A stretch of 64,000 nt of DNA, from assembly GCA_036023115.1 (NCBI GenBank), contig JAYKKT010000089.1, forward strand, positions 6,457,501 through 6,521,500, in the 5' to 3' direction. Each line of letters opens with the position of its first letter. The stretch's first letter is position 1. Below, piece after piece: positions 35,906-49,075 of the stretch. Position numbers and translations under genes: made by a program. This DNA is from Brasenia schreberi. Lineage: Eukaryota > Streptophyta > Magnoliopsida > Nymphaeales > Cabombaceae. The notes under the pieces are model-generated. The model saw only the letters and a list, made by a program, of their open reading frames with translations. It ran no database searches and had not been told where the DNA came from.

Positions 35906-37401
35906 CGTTGAGAAGGTTCCAGCCAGTTCAATGGGCTGCAAAAACTGTCATGAAGCCTCGACTTTATTCTAAATCTAAATCTGGTGTAGACATGGCAGGT
36001 TCAGAACTGGCCTTGCTTTAAACTTTAAGTGAACTGGTTCCAAAACCACCAAATGGAAGTGGAACTGAACTTGGGGAGTCTCCAGTTCCGCTATGGTTCC
36101 TCAGTCCATGAAACTTAGAACTGGCTGTTCAATTTTCTTTAAATACCTTTTGATCAATTTTTTGTGCGTTTTAGTTCAATCCCAAACCATAACACAGCTG
36201 ATGATTACAAATCATAACCAGAATTGGATGAAACTAGTTCAGTTATGGTTCATGGTTCTGGGCAAACCGTAACCAGTGGTTTCAAAATGCCTGTTGCAGT
36301 TTACCCTGAACCAGTCATGTCTAATCTGGTGGAAGGTCAATTAATCTTCAACGTAGCGGAGTTGGATCTTCTGCAAGTGATGAAAGACTCCTTTTCATAT
36401 TTAATATATATATTGAGTTGGATATATAATTTGCAGTAAAATTGATGCATACAAATTTAGATTTGGCACCTAACTTCTATAAAGTACCACAGAAACATTT
36501 GCTTCTTAGAAAGATGAAAGATGTGCTGCACCTGAATTTCAAATTTGGTTGTCTCATTCAGGTCTTTACATAGAATCTGCTCCCAGAGACATTTCTTAAA
36601 GTTTAAAATTCAAAAAATATTTATACTTATTGAAGTTGTTCTAAATTTAATGTACTATCAAAAGAGCTTGTGAGAAGAGGATAGAACATGTGAGATGCTT
36701 CTTAGTATTTAAATTAATCGTTTTACAGAATGATTCGTAGAATCAAGCGAATCTAGTAAGCATACATCATTGACAAACTTTAAATAAAAAAAACATAGAG
36801 AGGGATTAAAAGTTTAATTAGAAAGAAGAGTGCTAGTTCTTTAAATTCAATATTGAATTGTATCCTGATTGATTTTCAGTAAATTCCACTACCATGCCGG
36901 ACGTTTCTTGTCACCCCTGAACCGATCAAATTGAAGTAAATACTGCTGATTCTAGTTGAATAGACTGATTCACGAAGATTAGATTTGGCGTTCGTTCCAT
37001 TTGAACAAGATGGTGTTGCTGTTGAGTTTGATCCAACATGCAAATGAAGTGTGGATTCTCATTTGGTCCTACGTGGGTGAAATTCAAGGTTGTTGTCTCT
37101 CTCTCACATGATCTATTCGTATTTAGTGACTTCAAGATGAATTAAGAGATGATAACTTACATAATCGAACATGTCCACTTTAATGATGTGAATTCTTATT
37201 ACTGGATGTGCTTCAATGACTTTGTGGTGTAGAGAACACATACACATAAAATCTCATAATTCATTTATGGAGGCCAAAACGAATAATTGAACTGCACCTA
37301 AATAATTCGGTTCAGGTTAGTTGCGTTACCTACACAATTTGGTTCGTTTTCAATTTTTAAAGTTAAATATATTTCAGCTGTCAGTTAATTCGGTTTGGTT
37401 T

Positions 37402-37403
<2 letters not shown>
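35906..37403. other. Intergenic, degenerate GGTTC-rich DNA
   Basis: No gene recognised. From 36000 to 36330 there are many AACTGG, GGTTC and AACC words like those at 3240-3420. The rest is AT-rich. Confidence 0.4.

Positions 37404-37474
<71 letters not shown>
37404..37474. repeat. (TA)n microsatellite
   Basis: About 35 uninterrupted TA units. It is likely to be length-variable. Confidence 0.95.
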
Positions 37475-37475
<1 letters not shown>

Positions 37476-40400
37476 TACGACACACATGAAAGTTCAGGTT
37501 CAGAAACAATGTCCAAGTAGAATGGTGGACTTCCTCCCTCGCAAGGGGACGTCCGGATACTGGGTACCCGGCCGCAGGCTAGGACCACAAACAGAAGAGG
37601 TAATCCATCAGTCCTCCGGAACGATGAACTGGGTCTCAAGTTGTTGGTAGCAATTCCTTTTGTAAAGAGTGCAAGGAATCGGAAGGGATAGAACTGAAGC
37701 TGGGAAGACAATATAAGCAGGAAGGACCCTGTGTATAGAATGGCAGAATTGGCCGGACCCATGGGGGCCCGACTCAATCTGACCTGAACCGTCCGAAGGT
37801 TGTGCAGTTTGACCAGGTTCGGATTCGGGTACTTGTATAACTTGAACATCTTTAACGGGTATAGTGCAGGTACTGGATAAGAAGTACCCAGACCTGTGTA
37901 TCCTACGCGACTATATGAACTATTGTATAAATGTACAAAATATATATGTTTCTATATGTGCGATATAATACACACACATATATATAAGAGAGAGAGAGAG
38001 AGAGAGAGAGAAGTGCTGAATTTAAAAATTACAACGACCTACCTTAAAATTTTCAATTATTTGGATTTGATTTATAAATTATTTAACTTTTAATTTAAGA
38101 TATTTTTAATTTTATATATTGAGATCGAAGTTGGGGTATCTAGGCTCCTCATAACTGGCCCATTACCTGTGGGCTGGAAAGATTCCAAATCCAGAACCAC
38201 TATGTTGGGTACAAAATTAAGGTTTGGGTATGGAGTCGGGTGTAGGTATACCCATCAGTGACCCGCCCCACTGCTATCCATACGGTGAATCCCGGCAAGA
38301 GAGCAAGCTGGAGGTCACGCTAATGGTGCTAGTTTGAATACAACAGCCTTTTTCTTCATACTAGATGGGATCGATTACATAAAATCTTTGTTTCCATAAA
38401 ACTCGATCAATGTTGCCAGTTTGGATGAGGATAATTAATCTTAACCAAGATTGTGGAACGAGAACTTCTTACTGGGAATACATGAGTATCTTGGCCTTGT
38501 TATCGATAAGAGACTTTCCTATGCCAGCATATTTATCGAGGTTTCTCGAGGCAAATGGCTTGATAAGAGCGTCTCAGTGAAGGCATATCGAACGAATTGC
38601 ATACTGGAGGTGGTGAGATAGCTTGTGCTATCGTTTATTTCTTTGACATCTAAAGCTAGCCAAATATATATAATTATACTAGTATAGCCATCTTTTTTGT
38701 CGAACTCGTTCAGTTGGGTCTGGAAGAACCTTGAAAAGATGATTCTTCCGATCGCCTATCATTTGTATAATCTATACATCAACTTTATGGATTATAATGT
38801 AACTGATCGATAGGAGTCTTCCTTAAGCACTCGCTTTTTGAAAAAGAAAATGTTTAATTGCTTTTAATATCTGAAAGGTCTATACTTATTTCGCCATTTC
38901 TCTCCGTTCCTGTTCTATCCCCTCTTCTTTTTCTCCCTCTCCTCTCTTAATTACACCGAAAGCGAAAGAATAGTTGTTACATAAAACCTCAATAAGAGGA
39001 GCATCCTTTAACTTTGTCTGGTTCAGTATAATATGACGTTGTGACAAAGAGTGTGCTCTTATAGATACAATGAAAACACATAACGTAGAGGAAGAATGAA
39101 AAGAACAATGGGAAAACTTCATACATACATACATATATATATATCCTAGATTTATAGCTCTCATGAGGAAAGATTTCCCTGAATTTATAATATCCTATAT
39201 ATGCTTCGTTCACGCTTTTAATTTCAACTACTCTTTTGTTACATATTGTCATTTTCATATTGAAGACATCATCCGGTCATCGTTTATTTTGAGGACGACT
39301 AAATGCTGATCAGGAGTCAGATCTGCCTTCATGGGCTCCTATTATTCGCATTGAAAGTGCATAAAAATGTATGTAAACCCAAACCAAGAGAATGCAACAA
39401 ATGGTTTGCCAGGAAGATATCTTCAATGTGAAATACCACATTGCTCTTGTTGCCAATTCTGTAGAAATCTAACAATTATGAGGAGTTGGGAGGTGTAAAT
39501 AGTTGATTCCTAGGTTTCTCTGTATCTGTATCACAACTTTGCAGTTATTTTAGCTTTTACGAGTGTGCATTACATCTGGTGCGCCTTCCAGACCCCCTCC
39601 CTCCCCCGCCCCTCTCTCTCTCTCGCCCTCTCATCAGGAAGGTGATCTAATATATAAGAGATGAATGAGGTGGGTGAAACTAGTTGACCGCGAGCTTACG
39701 GCGGTTCCTTGAATAGAGGTTCAATTCAAGTGGTACTATTTGTGCATTATGCAAGACAATAGAGAAAATAATACAAGGGATATTGCTTGGGCAAGTGGTT
39801 CAAAATCTTTTGTTTTTGTTGGCAAGTGCATGGAATTATGCTTCCCATTGAAGATAAATACTACCTACTTTTAAAATGAATCTAGCTTTACATACAAAGA
39901 CATAAGCAAAGATAAATAGCAAATCAGTTGACAAACTCTAAAAGCAAAAAGAAATGCCTCCATGCACCAGTTGGCACCAGAAAGCATCTTGTCAAGATTT
40001 GTTCTGAACAGCAATCAGGTTAATATTGACAAGGGATTTAGAAGGAAAAATACAAGTGTGCAGAAAGAATTCTGGAAAAAAGTTCATAAATACGTTCTGT
40101 TTATTATCTAAATGCAAGCTGCATGGATTTAATAAAAGTTATCAACATACACACGAACATCGACTAATCTAATTAATGCCGAACACGGTAATGGAAAAAT
40201 TTGTGTGTGTATATACTTGAATTTAAAATATTTTGCTAAGAAAATTTAATACTTCATTTCACAAAAAAAACAAGAAATAACTAACGTATTCGCAAGTTTT
40301 CATAAGTAATGCTTCTCCACTATAACCATTTTAGATTTAGAAGGTGTACAGTTTGCATGAATGGGCAACATTGGATACCACCTTGGCTTCCATTTCAACT

Positions 40401-40873
40401 TTGACACCAGTCTGCTATCATCCAATAAGAAAATCTGGAAAGGATTTTCTGAATCATAATTTTTGCTCTTCTCCGATACGTTTGTCACCAAGTGATGACA
40501 CACCTTGTGACACAGATTCTCAGGCAAAATTTGTTTCTGAACCAATGGCTACGGTGAACCCTTGCAGCAAGACGCACCTTATATAAGATGCAAAAGCATT
40601 GCCACGCTCTTGAACTTAAATTAATTGCCGTCAATGTGCGTAGCACAGGCTTAACCATCCTTCATGATTCAGCCTTGGTGGGATTCCGTAGCTAGTGGGT
40701 GATACAAGAATTTCCTGAAAGTTCTTTGCTTATATTACTGATCTCACCCAATCAATTCTTATCATGAGTTACATTGAATTAGTGCTTTAAAACATGTGCT
40801 CCTCATAAACGATCACACTTTTCTACAGATCGATTATCCTTTGTTCCTGCGTTGGACCCATTGTACAAGCGGA

Positions 40874-40875
<2 letters not shown>
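37475..40875. other. Intergenic, with an RTE 3'-end trace
   Basis: No gene recognised. At 38347-38405 on the minus strand, words such as CATACTAGATGGGATCGATTAC and ATCTTTGTTTCCAT parallel the RTE 3' end (compare 23000-23050), so a short RTE relic is likely. GA and CT runs occur at 37985-38012 and 39610-39630. Short frames throughout have no recognisable similarity. Confidence 0.45.

Positions 40876-40934
<59 letters not shown>
40876..40934. repeat. (CT)n microsatellite
   Basis: About 29 perfect CT units. The poly Leu-Ser and Arg-Glu frames on the two strands are artefacts. Confidence 0.96.
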
Positions 40935-40936
<2 letters not shown>

Positions 40937-42289
40937 GCGTGTGCATGCGTGTTTTATCTGCTGTCTATGCATGGACAAGATTGAGACAGTGATCATCTCC
41001 ACAGGGACTTTATGGGGTCCTTTGTGCACGACCCCCTCAATTTTTTCTTGAAGCTCTTAAAGATCACCGTAGTTCATGGCTAAAATGAAACTCGATAAGC
41101 CCCAAAAAAATCATGTTCCAGGTATAGCAATAGAAAACACTACTGAGAAACATGTTTAACTAGTAAAGACCTGAAGTAAGCTTGTAATTGCCGGCTATTC
41201 TCTTCGATGTGTGGACCAATGAGCAAAGCCCTAGCTTTGCTATAACGAGTGTTTTTAAGTTGTATGAATGTTCGTCTAATAGCAAGTTAGACATCTAATT
41301 CTTCCTTTTTAGCATCACTTCTCACTAGGCAAAAGTAAAGCTACGCATCATGATTTTGAGAAAATCCATTGTGAAGACTCAACTGTGATAACTGGGTCGG
41401 ATTGGGCTAGACCGGACTCAACCCAAACCAGTTCCTGCATCTGCAGCATACCTGCCTGATGGACAAGATGCCCCTTCCAGAGGGCTTGTTAGAGAGGGAA
41501 ACCAAAGTAGAGTGAAGGGGGAGTTTGACATCATCGTGGGTGTTGTCGGAGCTGAAAACTCGAAATACTACCAGAGCTTGTGAGGTAAGGGTTGTTTTCC
41601 TTTTTGTTTCATATTTTTCGGCGAAAACCCGTGAATCACTGCTCATAGTCTGGGGAAAAGGAACAGAGGCAGGAGTCCACTCTTTTGGGTCATCCCCCAA
41701 TGCTGAAGGAGGAAATCAGTATGCCCGACGATGGTGGGCCGATTAGTGGTGGTGGCTAGCTCAAAGAACACCAAAAAAATACCATTTTTGGCATTCGAAA
41801 TTGGCGGTCGATGAGGACTTGACTGTCGGTGTCGTGTTGTGTCAACCGACAGCGACACCAAGCCAAAGCGACTAGTGCCATTGAAAAAGACATGATTGAG
41901 AGTGTAGATCGGGTCTAAAAAATCTGAATGAGACCGTTAAATATGCATTATGGATTCGGATATGTTAACCGGATCCAAATAAGACAAAAAGGGTATCCAA
42001 ATTGGGTCTTCGAGTAATTTTGGGTCATTAGAAGTCCACTTTTGACGTGTATTGAACTGTTGAGTCCATAATCAAATCTAGAATATTTAATATTTTATTT
42101 TTATCATAATTTATGGAGTAAATTAAAATTATTTAAGGAGATAAGTATCATCGTATTTTGGATTCATAGAGAAGCAATGGGTAGATGGATGTGTTCTCTC
42201 TTTGGATGCATGTTAAAGACACTTTTTACTTGTACATGATTGTGATTATATGATGTATATGATTATGAACTGCTTTGAAATAATTGTAT
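40935..42289. other. Intergenic, no gene seen
   Basis: No gene recognised. Overlapping frames on both strands at 41400-41860 have no family signature. From 41890 to 42060 GGGTC/GGATCC-type degenerate words lead into the dispersed repeat. Confidence 0.4.
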
Positions 42290-43440
42290 ATGTGATTTCT
42301 TAGTGGGTGTTGCTTTATTACTTGTATTGATGCACCACGTGAGTGACTTTTGTGTAAGTGAAATATTATTTGGTATGGATGTAACCTTCGTAGTGATATG
42401 GGACATTGTTAGATTATTGATAGTCATACCAAGTAGTGTCATTTTGTAAGTTTTTGTGTAAAAAATTATGTGAGTTGTTGGCTACTTTGTTAGTCATACT
42501 AGTTTCATTAGCAACTCATGTTGGGTTATACAATATGCTTGGGTTGAGGATACGTGGGACTAGGAGGGTAAGCCAATGAGAGTGATGAATTGTTTTAAAA
42601 TAAAATAGGCCTTATATTGGATATTCATGTGTAATTTTGGTATTTAAATTGAACATATGATAATGATTGATGTGAAGATATAAAGCCTCGGAGGTAGCCT
42701 CAAGTGGATCGCTTGGACTTGGGAGGTAGCATATATAGATTTTGAGTTTAATTTTGTGAATGCATGATCCTACTTGTTTGATATCATGATAGCATTATCA
42801 TGTTGATCCGAGGGATTCGACTTGACGAGTTGGTGTGACCATCCTACATACTGAGGGCACTGTCAGAAGCCATGCAGCTATATAGGAGGAGGGTTTGGGG
42901 GTCTTATGGTATCACTGGTGGTTGGAAATGGTAGTGATCTTGATATTGAAACTAAATTTGTATTATTGTTGAATACTTAATTATGCATGTATACTAGTGA
43001 TGATGATACTAATATAATTATGATATAAAATTTGATATTTATATGATTTATGACTTAAAATATGCATGCTTTTACTTTGTGGTGGCTTTGGAGAAACCAG
43101 ATTCACCTAAGAGTATGGTTGCTGGTACTTAGATTTTTATTTAGTATATACAAGCCGTAATCAAGAGAGATATGGAGAATAGAAACTTGACTTTTTGTTG
43201 CGATATAATAGGGTTTGATAGATTGTAAATAGTTCAACTTTTATTGTTGTTGAAATGTTCTCTTCTAGCTATACTACAAAGTGTTTGGATTTTTATTTAT
43301 ACATAAATAAATGAATATAAATTAGATATTTCATCTTATTGGATTACACTGCTATTGAGTTGTAAACAATTCATAGAATTTGGTCATGTAGCATGAAGGG
43401 TTCCTATTGTCCATGTCGGATATCAACCCTACTAAAGAAT
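42290..43440 (+). repeat. Dispersed repeat copy 2 (LTR-like, unclassified)
   Basis: Collinear with 15720-16600 through several blocks: TTGGTATGGATGTAACCTTC, GGCTACTTTGTTAGTCATAC, GATGTGAAGATATAAAGCCTC with GGAGGTAGCCTC, TTCGACTTGACGAG, and a 3' block TTATACATAAATAAATGAA with CATGTAGCATGAAGG. It has an extra segment of a few hundred bases (about 42860-43260) not seen in copy 1. No protein or clean ends were found. Confidence 0.6.
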
Positions 43441-44737
43441 GCAAAATTTAACACATTTAAGTGTTGCAACATATAAAGATTGTACGTAATTAACTATAAA
43501 TTTTTTTAATTATTACAATCTATGATTACAATTATAAAATATATGTACCCTATTTGCTAACTCACACCAATTATTCATCTAAATCAAGTCACTCGTAATT
43601 CATCTTAAAATTTTAAGTGTATATGTTTCAAATAATGAGGTAACCAAAAGGGTTTTACACTTGCTTACCTCTACCAATATATAGCTCCCCCACACGTTCC
43701 CCTATCCATACCCATTTCTGGTAACTATGCGTCGGACTGAACCTAGGTACCAACCAGCATACGTCTTGTGACAAATGATACAAAATATCCTCTCTGCCTG
43801 GTGTGTGGGCGTGCTGACGAATGATGCCGTGACGATCGCTGGACTTTCTTGGTTGCCTCACTTAATATTTTCTTTGAAGCCTAAAGATCCACTCAAATTA
43901 AAAGTGAAATTAGACCAAGAGTAAAGGAAAGAGAGAACAATTAGTAACTAATTAAAGGGAAAAAAACTGAACAAGAAAAGAGAGGCTCATGCAACGCCAG
44001 GATCACACGGCTTTTACAAAAATGACAGATCACACGGCTTTAAAAAGAATGACAGATGAACATTTGTTACGTTTCTAGTGCCCTCGTGAATGCTCTGCAG
44101 ATCACAAGCGACCCTTTAGTTTTCGAGCACTCGGTACGTCTGCCGTGGCAACCAGCGACAAGACAGCAATACGGAGAGAGAGAGGATGATTCATGGGCTC
44201 CGTTTGGATCCAATCAATTTGTTATTTCCTATGTGGAGCTGGACGATACTTATCTATTTGTACTTCGCCTGTAATCATGTGACAACCCTATACCGTATGC
44301 TGTGTAATAATTCCAATTCCTTCTTTTAATAGTGGAAATTCAAAAAAATGTTGAGGAAATTTTTGTTCCTTTGTTTTATGCCTTACAACCATAAATTCAC
44401 GTGCTGCATGAATCTGAAATAACCCCTTTTATTATAATCGGTGTAATTCTTTCACTCCCATTTGTGGATTATCTCATCAGAGTTTCTCCACAAGCCTACA
44501 AACCATCATTTTCTCCTTCGAGATATTACTGTCTGAAGATCACAACATCCAAAACTGATGACATGTTTAGCATTTTCACTGCCAAAAAGGCATAATGCTC
44601 CAGATAATTAATGCCCTTGCCTTTGCTAAAGTTTTTTCTCACCAAACTTTTAGACCAACCATTAGAACAAAGTAAGGGGAGATAGAGGAAGCATAAAATA
44701 ATAAGCAAAGATTTGCAGCCCATAGCCAATGCTTGTT
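43441..44737. other. Intergenic, 3' side of the ACT-domain gene
   Basis: No gene recognised. A short direct repeat of GATCACACGGCTTT with AATGACAGAT occurs near 44001-44053. Confidence 0.45.
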
Positions 44738-46088
44738 TTATCCAATTTTTTCGCATTTCTCGATAGCTTGCTGGACTGCTTGCTTAACCAGATGGGCGTC
44801 TACGTTCTCGGTTACCTCCTGTTTGTGAGAATGAATTCATGTTAGCCTCTCAATTTACCTGTTTCTGTAATTGGAATTGATCTTTGAAGAAATAACATGA
44901 AGAGAACCCACTCACTTCTCCTCCCACAGCTTCCAATCTGAAGGTGTCAGTACATGAAACCCTAGCTTGCGTAACGTTGAGACCTAATTCCTCAAAGGCC
45001 TCAAGTATCGAAACGAGCAAACCGGGGCAGCTTTTCTCACTGAAGACAGTGACCAGAAACCCTTTCTCAAGGTTTTCTACCTTCACCTGTTGAAACAAGA
45101 ACAAGTAACGATAAGAGAAGCCGATTTCTAGTTAAGAACATACCTAGCAAGCAATCATAAGTAAAGATGGGAAAATATCGATAAACACATCGATAATTAC
45201 AGAAGGCAAGGAATCCTGGGCATGCGATTGTTGCTCCTCCGTGATGTCTTGATTCAGCTTGTCGACTTTCTCTTTCAGATCTTCAATATACTTGGAAGCA
45301 TCCACGATAATGGAGGCTTTACTTGTCTGAAAGGATGAGAGACAAAATATACTTAGAAAAGAACATTAAGTTCATGTTAGCAACTGACCTAATAGCACCA
45401 ATAACTTCCAACTTCGTAAGAACGTTCGAAGTTACACTTTTCTATGTACTCTCGAAGTCTAAATAAAAAACTTCATGAATAACCATCCCAATAAAAGTAT
45501 GGTAAGTATATTTTTTTAGCAACCGGTATTATATATAGGCAGGATAAAATTTGGAATAAGAAACAAAACGGCTTGGAAGGCGAACATGAACTTCGATCAA
45601 AGCTCGATGATGAACAAAGAAAATGGAAACCAGGCTGTTTATCGTTGAGATACATATCCGTCGCAGCATGATGAGATAATGAAAAAACAAAAGGGCATAC
45701 TTATCCATCGTAAGTATGCATCCTTCATAGCAAACCATGCCATGTATGGGTGAGATGCACAGATTTCCAATTAGGAAACGAAAGGGAAGAGAAGAAAATA
45801 AAGCACGAGAAATAAGCTGATAGTATCTTTTTTGCATGAAATGAACGCGCTTTCCGTGCATATTTTAGCCGAATTAAGTGGAAACCAGGAAAAGATGGAA
45901 GAGATAGGGAAAGAAAAAGAATCCTGAAATTCGCAGCCTGAATCAATTGAAACCTCGCTGGAAGGTGAATAGAAAAAACTGAATTTGAGCGGTAAACAGA
46001 GAATTCATACTGCATGAGAGTTGGTGACGGAACGAAGGAGCTGAAGTTTCTCATGTAAGGTTGCCTTCTTTATTTCTCTGGAAACCAT
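44738..46088 (-). CDS. Small HLH-like/ACT-domain regulator
   Basis: Exons on the minus strand are 46088-46011, 45326-45201, 45086-44916 and 44818-44738, all phase 0 with GT-AG introns, giving 151 residues. The N-terminal part (LHEKLQLLRSVTNSHA at residues 11-26, then ASIIVDASKYIEDLKEKV) matches the two helices of a helix-loop-helix, but the basic DNA-contact region is absent. The C-terminal half, from VKVENLEKGFLVTVFSEKSC to AHLVKQAVQQAIEKC, is an ACT-like domain with the typical PGLLVSILEAFEELGLNV core. This layout matches the short plant proteins of the At3g56220/At2g40435 type, thought to be bHLH-related regulators that pair with other proteins. Nuclear action and dimerisation are inferred from the family. 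The start ATG at 46088 gives MVSREIKK, as in relatives. Confidence 0.9.
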
Positions 46089-46833
46089 GGTGGCGCAGAT
46101 TTTTTTAACTCTCCCACTCCTCTAATTTCTTCTCCTTTTTTCCCTATTTTTTCCCGGTAACTCTAATGGTGGTGCACTCCAATCTATATTAGCACCTGAT
46201 TCCAATGGGCCTATACTTGTGCATTACCAATATATAATACTCTAAAATAAAGTTACATATTTCACCTTGGCCATGTCCAGATTTGCACTAATTGCCACTG
46301 CATGTTACGAAGAACCTATGGATATGACCATGTAAGAAACTATAGCTACACAGAGAGAGAGAGAATTATTAATCTAAATCTCTAAATCTGAACGTGAGTT
46401 GGCAGCATACTGATGATAAACAACTTGAGCGTCTGAGTTGTAATCTGTCTTTCCTAAGCAAGTTGGAAATGTACAGTTTATAGCTTCAATTGTTGTTTTG
46501 CTGAATCTGGTATGATAGTGCAATGCTACTGCTTTATCGGAACCAAGTGCTGTGAATCGAATTGTCATTTGAAAACTCAAATCTTCGGAGCAGAACCTTG
46601 AAGCGAATGATCTCTTAACTTCAGCGATGCAGGTTAATGAGATACAGAATGCCCCCCCGTACTAGACTGATTATTAAAATTGCACTTCATCAATTACTCA
46701 CACAAATATGTTTACAAACGCATGCAGAGACAGAGCAGCTTAAACAAGCTGCATACTTATGCGTGTGAGAGATGTGTCTACATGACATGTCACGAGATAA
46801 TCAGTTTCATATATCACATACAATATTGTGCCA

Positions 46834-46899
<66 letters not shown>

Positions 46900-48720
46900 A
46901 GAGAGAGATGATGTCATAGTTGTAAAAGGAAGGGAAGAGGAGGAGAAAGAGATAAAAGGAATGCATTTGAGAGGAATCTGCGCGTGACCATGCACCATCG
47001 ATAGCAGCGTAGGATGAGTCAAAGGATGTGGCCAAACCCCCTCACGGGGCTCTCGCCTTGTGACTTTTGTCTGGGCCTGCCTGCATGCCTTTGCCCAACT
47101 CCTCTCTCCCACGTACTCACATACGAAATGCATACTTACCACATCCACCACTCCTCGTGCATGCGCACACACACGCACTCATTTGGAAGCCCTCGTGTGC
47201 TCGTGCTCTCCCTCTCTCTCTCTACTCCTCCATGTACTACATGCAGGCATTTACTTGTTTACCCAGGAGGGATATAACTTGTACCAACTCGATCGATTTG
47301 ATGGCTAGGTGGTCAATTGTTTTGATATGGTGCCCCCTGGATGAACCCAGTTCTGCACCTTCTCAATACTTCTGACAAACCTACTCTGTCTGGGTTTGGT
47401 ACAATGCCACTTGATCCCTTGTTTGAAACAAGTCCAGTGATAGGGACATAAGAAGGAGAAATATCATGATTTCTTCAGGTTTATGATTTTCAAAAGAAAT
47501 GAAGGACAATAGTTAATTTAAAAGACAACTTCATCATGGCAATATTGGGAGATCATATCCTAGATATGAAAGTGGATCTATGAGGTGATCAGGTCTTGTC
47601 GAAGAATATATGACCCAGTTAGACAAGTGTTTGCCAGCTCGAGATGTAGTCGAGGTGTCACATGAACACCATTGAATGGGATTGATCGAGCTAAGAAAGA
47701 CGCAAACCTACTTATGTGTGCTTGCCATTTTCCTTTTCTCGAGAACATATTGACCTCTAACGCTGCTGCTGCAAGGCAAAAGGTGTAACTAGTAATCAAG
47801 AGGTGCTGTTGGTGAATGTGGTGCCTCTTAGCTTCATCGATTTTCTCCAAGGGATACTTCTACACGCTAGCGTTATGATTAAAAACCAAAGAAAAGATAA
47901 GTTATGTTTGCATGGGTTCATCTTTTTCAGAAATTAATTTGAAACGTAAACTCAACCGGTTATTACTGCTAGTTTGCATCTACCCTATGGTGTCAATCCT
48001 TGACGAGGAAAGATATTTTTTGTGTGGAATGCAAAAATCGCAACAAATGATCTTGAAGTTGATATTGGTACATTGTATCCTTAAAGAAAACTAATCTTTC
48101 AATGTTTTAAATAGATGGCAAGGCTCTTTATAATTCACAAGGCTCTCGACTCCCACAATCAATATAAAGAGCATGCTTAATATGGAATAAAAGAAGTTGC
48201 ATGGAATTTATGGAAAGCGGAACAGTTTTCCCTTAGGTCATTAGCTATTTGAGAGTAATCACGAGAATATAATTCTCTTTTCTTCTGTTGATAGGAATTT
48301 ATTCACTTCAGGTCTTCAAAACTGTGAAAAGGCAGTTCATTATGAGCAGTGATTTTCCAATGTAACTACGAAAACTAACAATGGCCTTTAGAGTTCCCAA
48401 GGCACCATGTACCAAGTGAGCAGGAATATGTAAAGAGTTATGCCTCATTATAGCAGCCGATAAATGAATGGTTGTTACGCTTCACAAGTAGCCATTTGAA
48501 GAATGTTTGTGACTTTTCACATGAGCCATATCCGACCTTTGTCATGTCTCTTCATTAAGAGACATTAAGAAAAGGATGTGACATTTCAAAGTTACGAGAA
48601 TATCTCTTAGAGGATGGACCTCATCTCTCTCTCTCTCTCTATATATATATAGATATATATATACACATATAAATATATATACATATAATATGCATATATA
48701 TCTATGTATGGGAGAGTGCT
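46089..48720. other. Intergenic, upstream of the ACT-domain gene
   Basis: No gene recognised. The segment next to 46089 is the likely promoter and leader of the minus-strand ACT gene. A (TA)n microsatellite of about 30 units lies at 46836-46895. Overlapping frames at 47014-47375 have no family signature. TC/TA repeats lie at 48625-48700. Confidence 0.45.
46836..46895. repeat. (TA)n microsatellite
   Basis: About 30 TA units. The Ile-Tyr frames on both strands across it are artefacts. Confidence 0.95.
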
Positions 48721-49075
48721 ATTGGTGATGTGGATAATTTGATTTTCTCACTCCCCTTCATTGATTGGTTTGCATTCCCGTAGCATTCTTTCCTCTGGTT
48801 AGATGCATTCCCTTATGGCTTCTTTTATGCACGCAAAGGAAGTGCAGTAATAAGTCATTTTGGTGTACTCATACTTCCTTTCGGTTAGTTGCACTTGTGT
48901 CAAATGAAAGATTCTTCATTATATTCTTTCTTAACTTGTTTTGCATTGGTGGTGTGGATAATTTGATTTTCTCACTCCCCTTCATTGATTGGTTTGCATT
49001 CCCGTTGCCTTTCGGTTAGCTGCAGTTGTGCAGTAATAAGTCATTTTGGTGTACTCATATTGCCTTTCGTACTCA
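48721..49075. repeat. Imperfect tandem repeat with 224-base period
   Basis: The block from ATTGGTGATGTGGATAATTT to TTTGCATTCCCGT at 48721-48781 recurs at 48945-49005 with one change. A second block (AGTAATAAGTCATTTTGGTG) occurs at about 48846 and again at about 49031, closer together, so the second unit has lost material. A third short piece, CCTTTCG, repeats at 49060-49070. Confidence 0.88.

Noticed and set aside
40823..41029. Poly Arg-Glu frame on the minus strand
   Set aside because: A product of the (CT)n repeat at 40876-40934.
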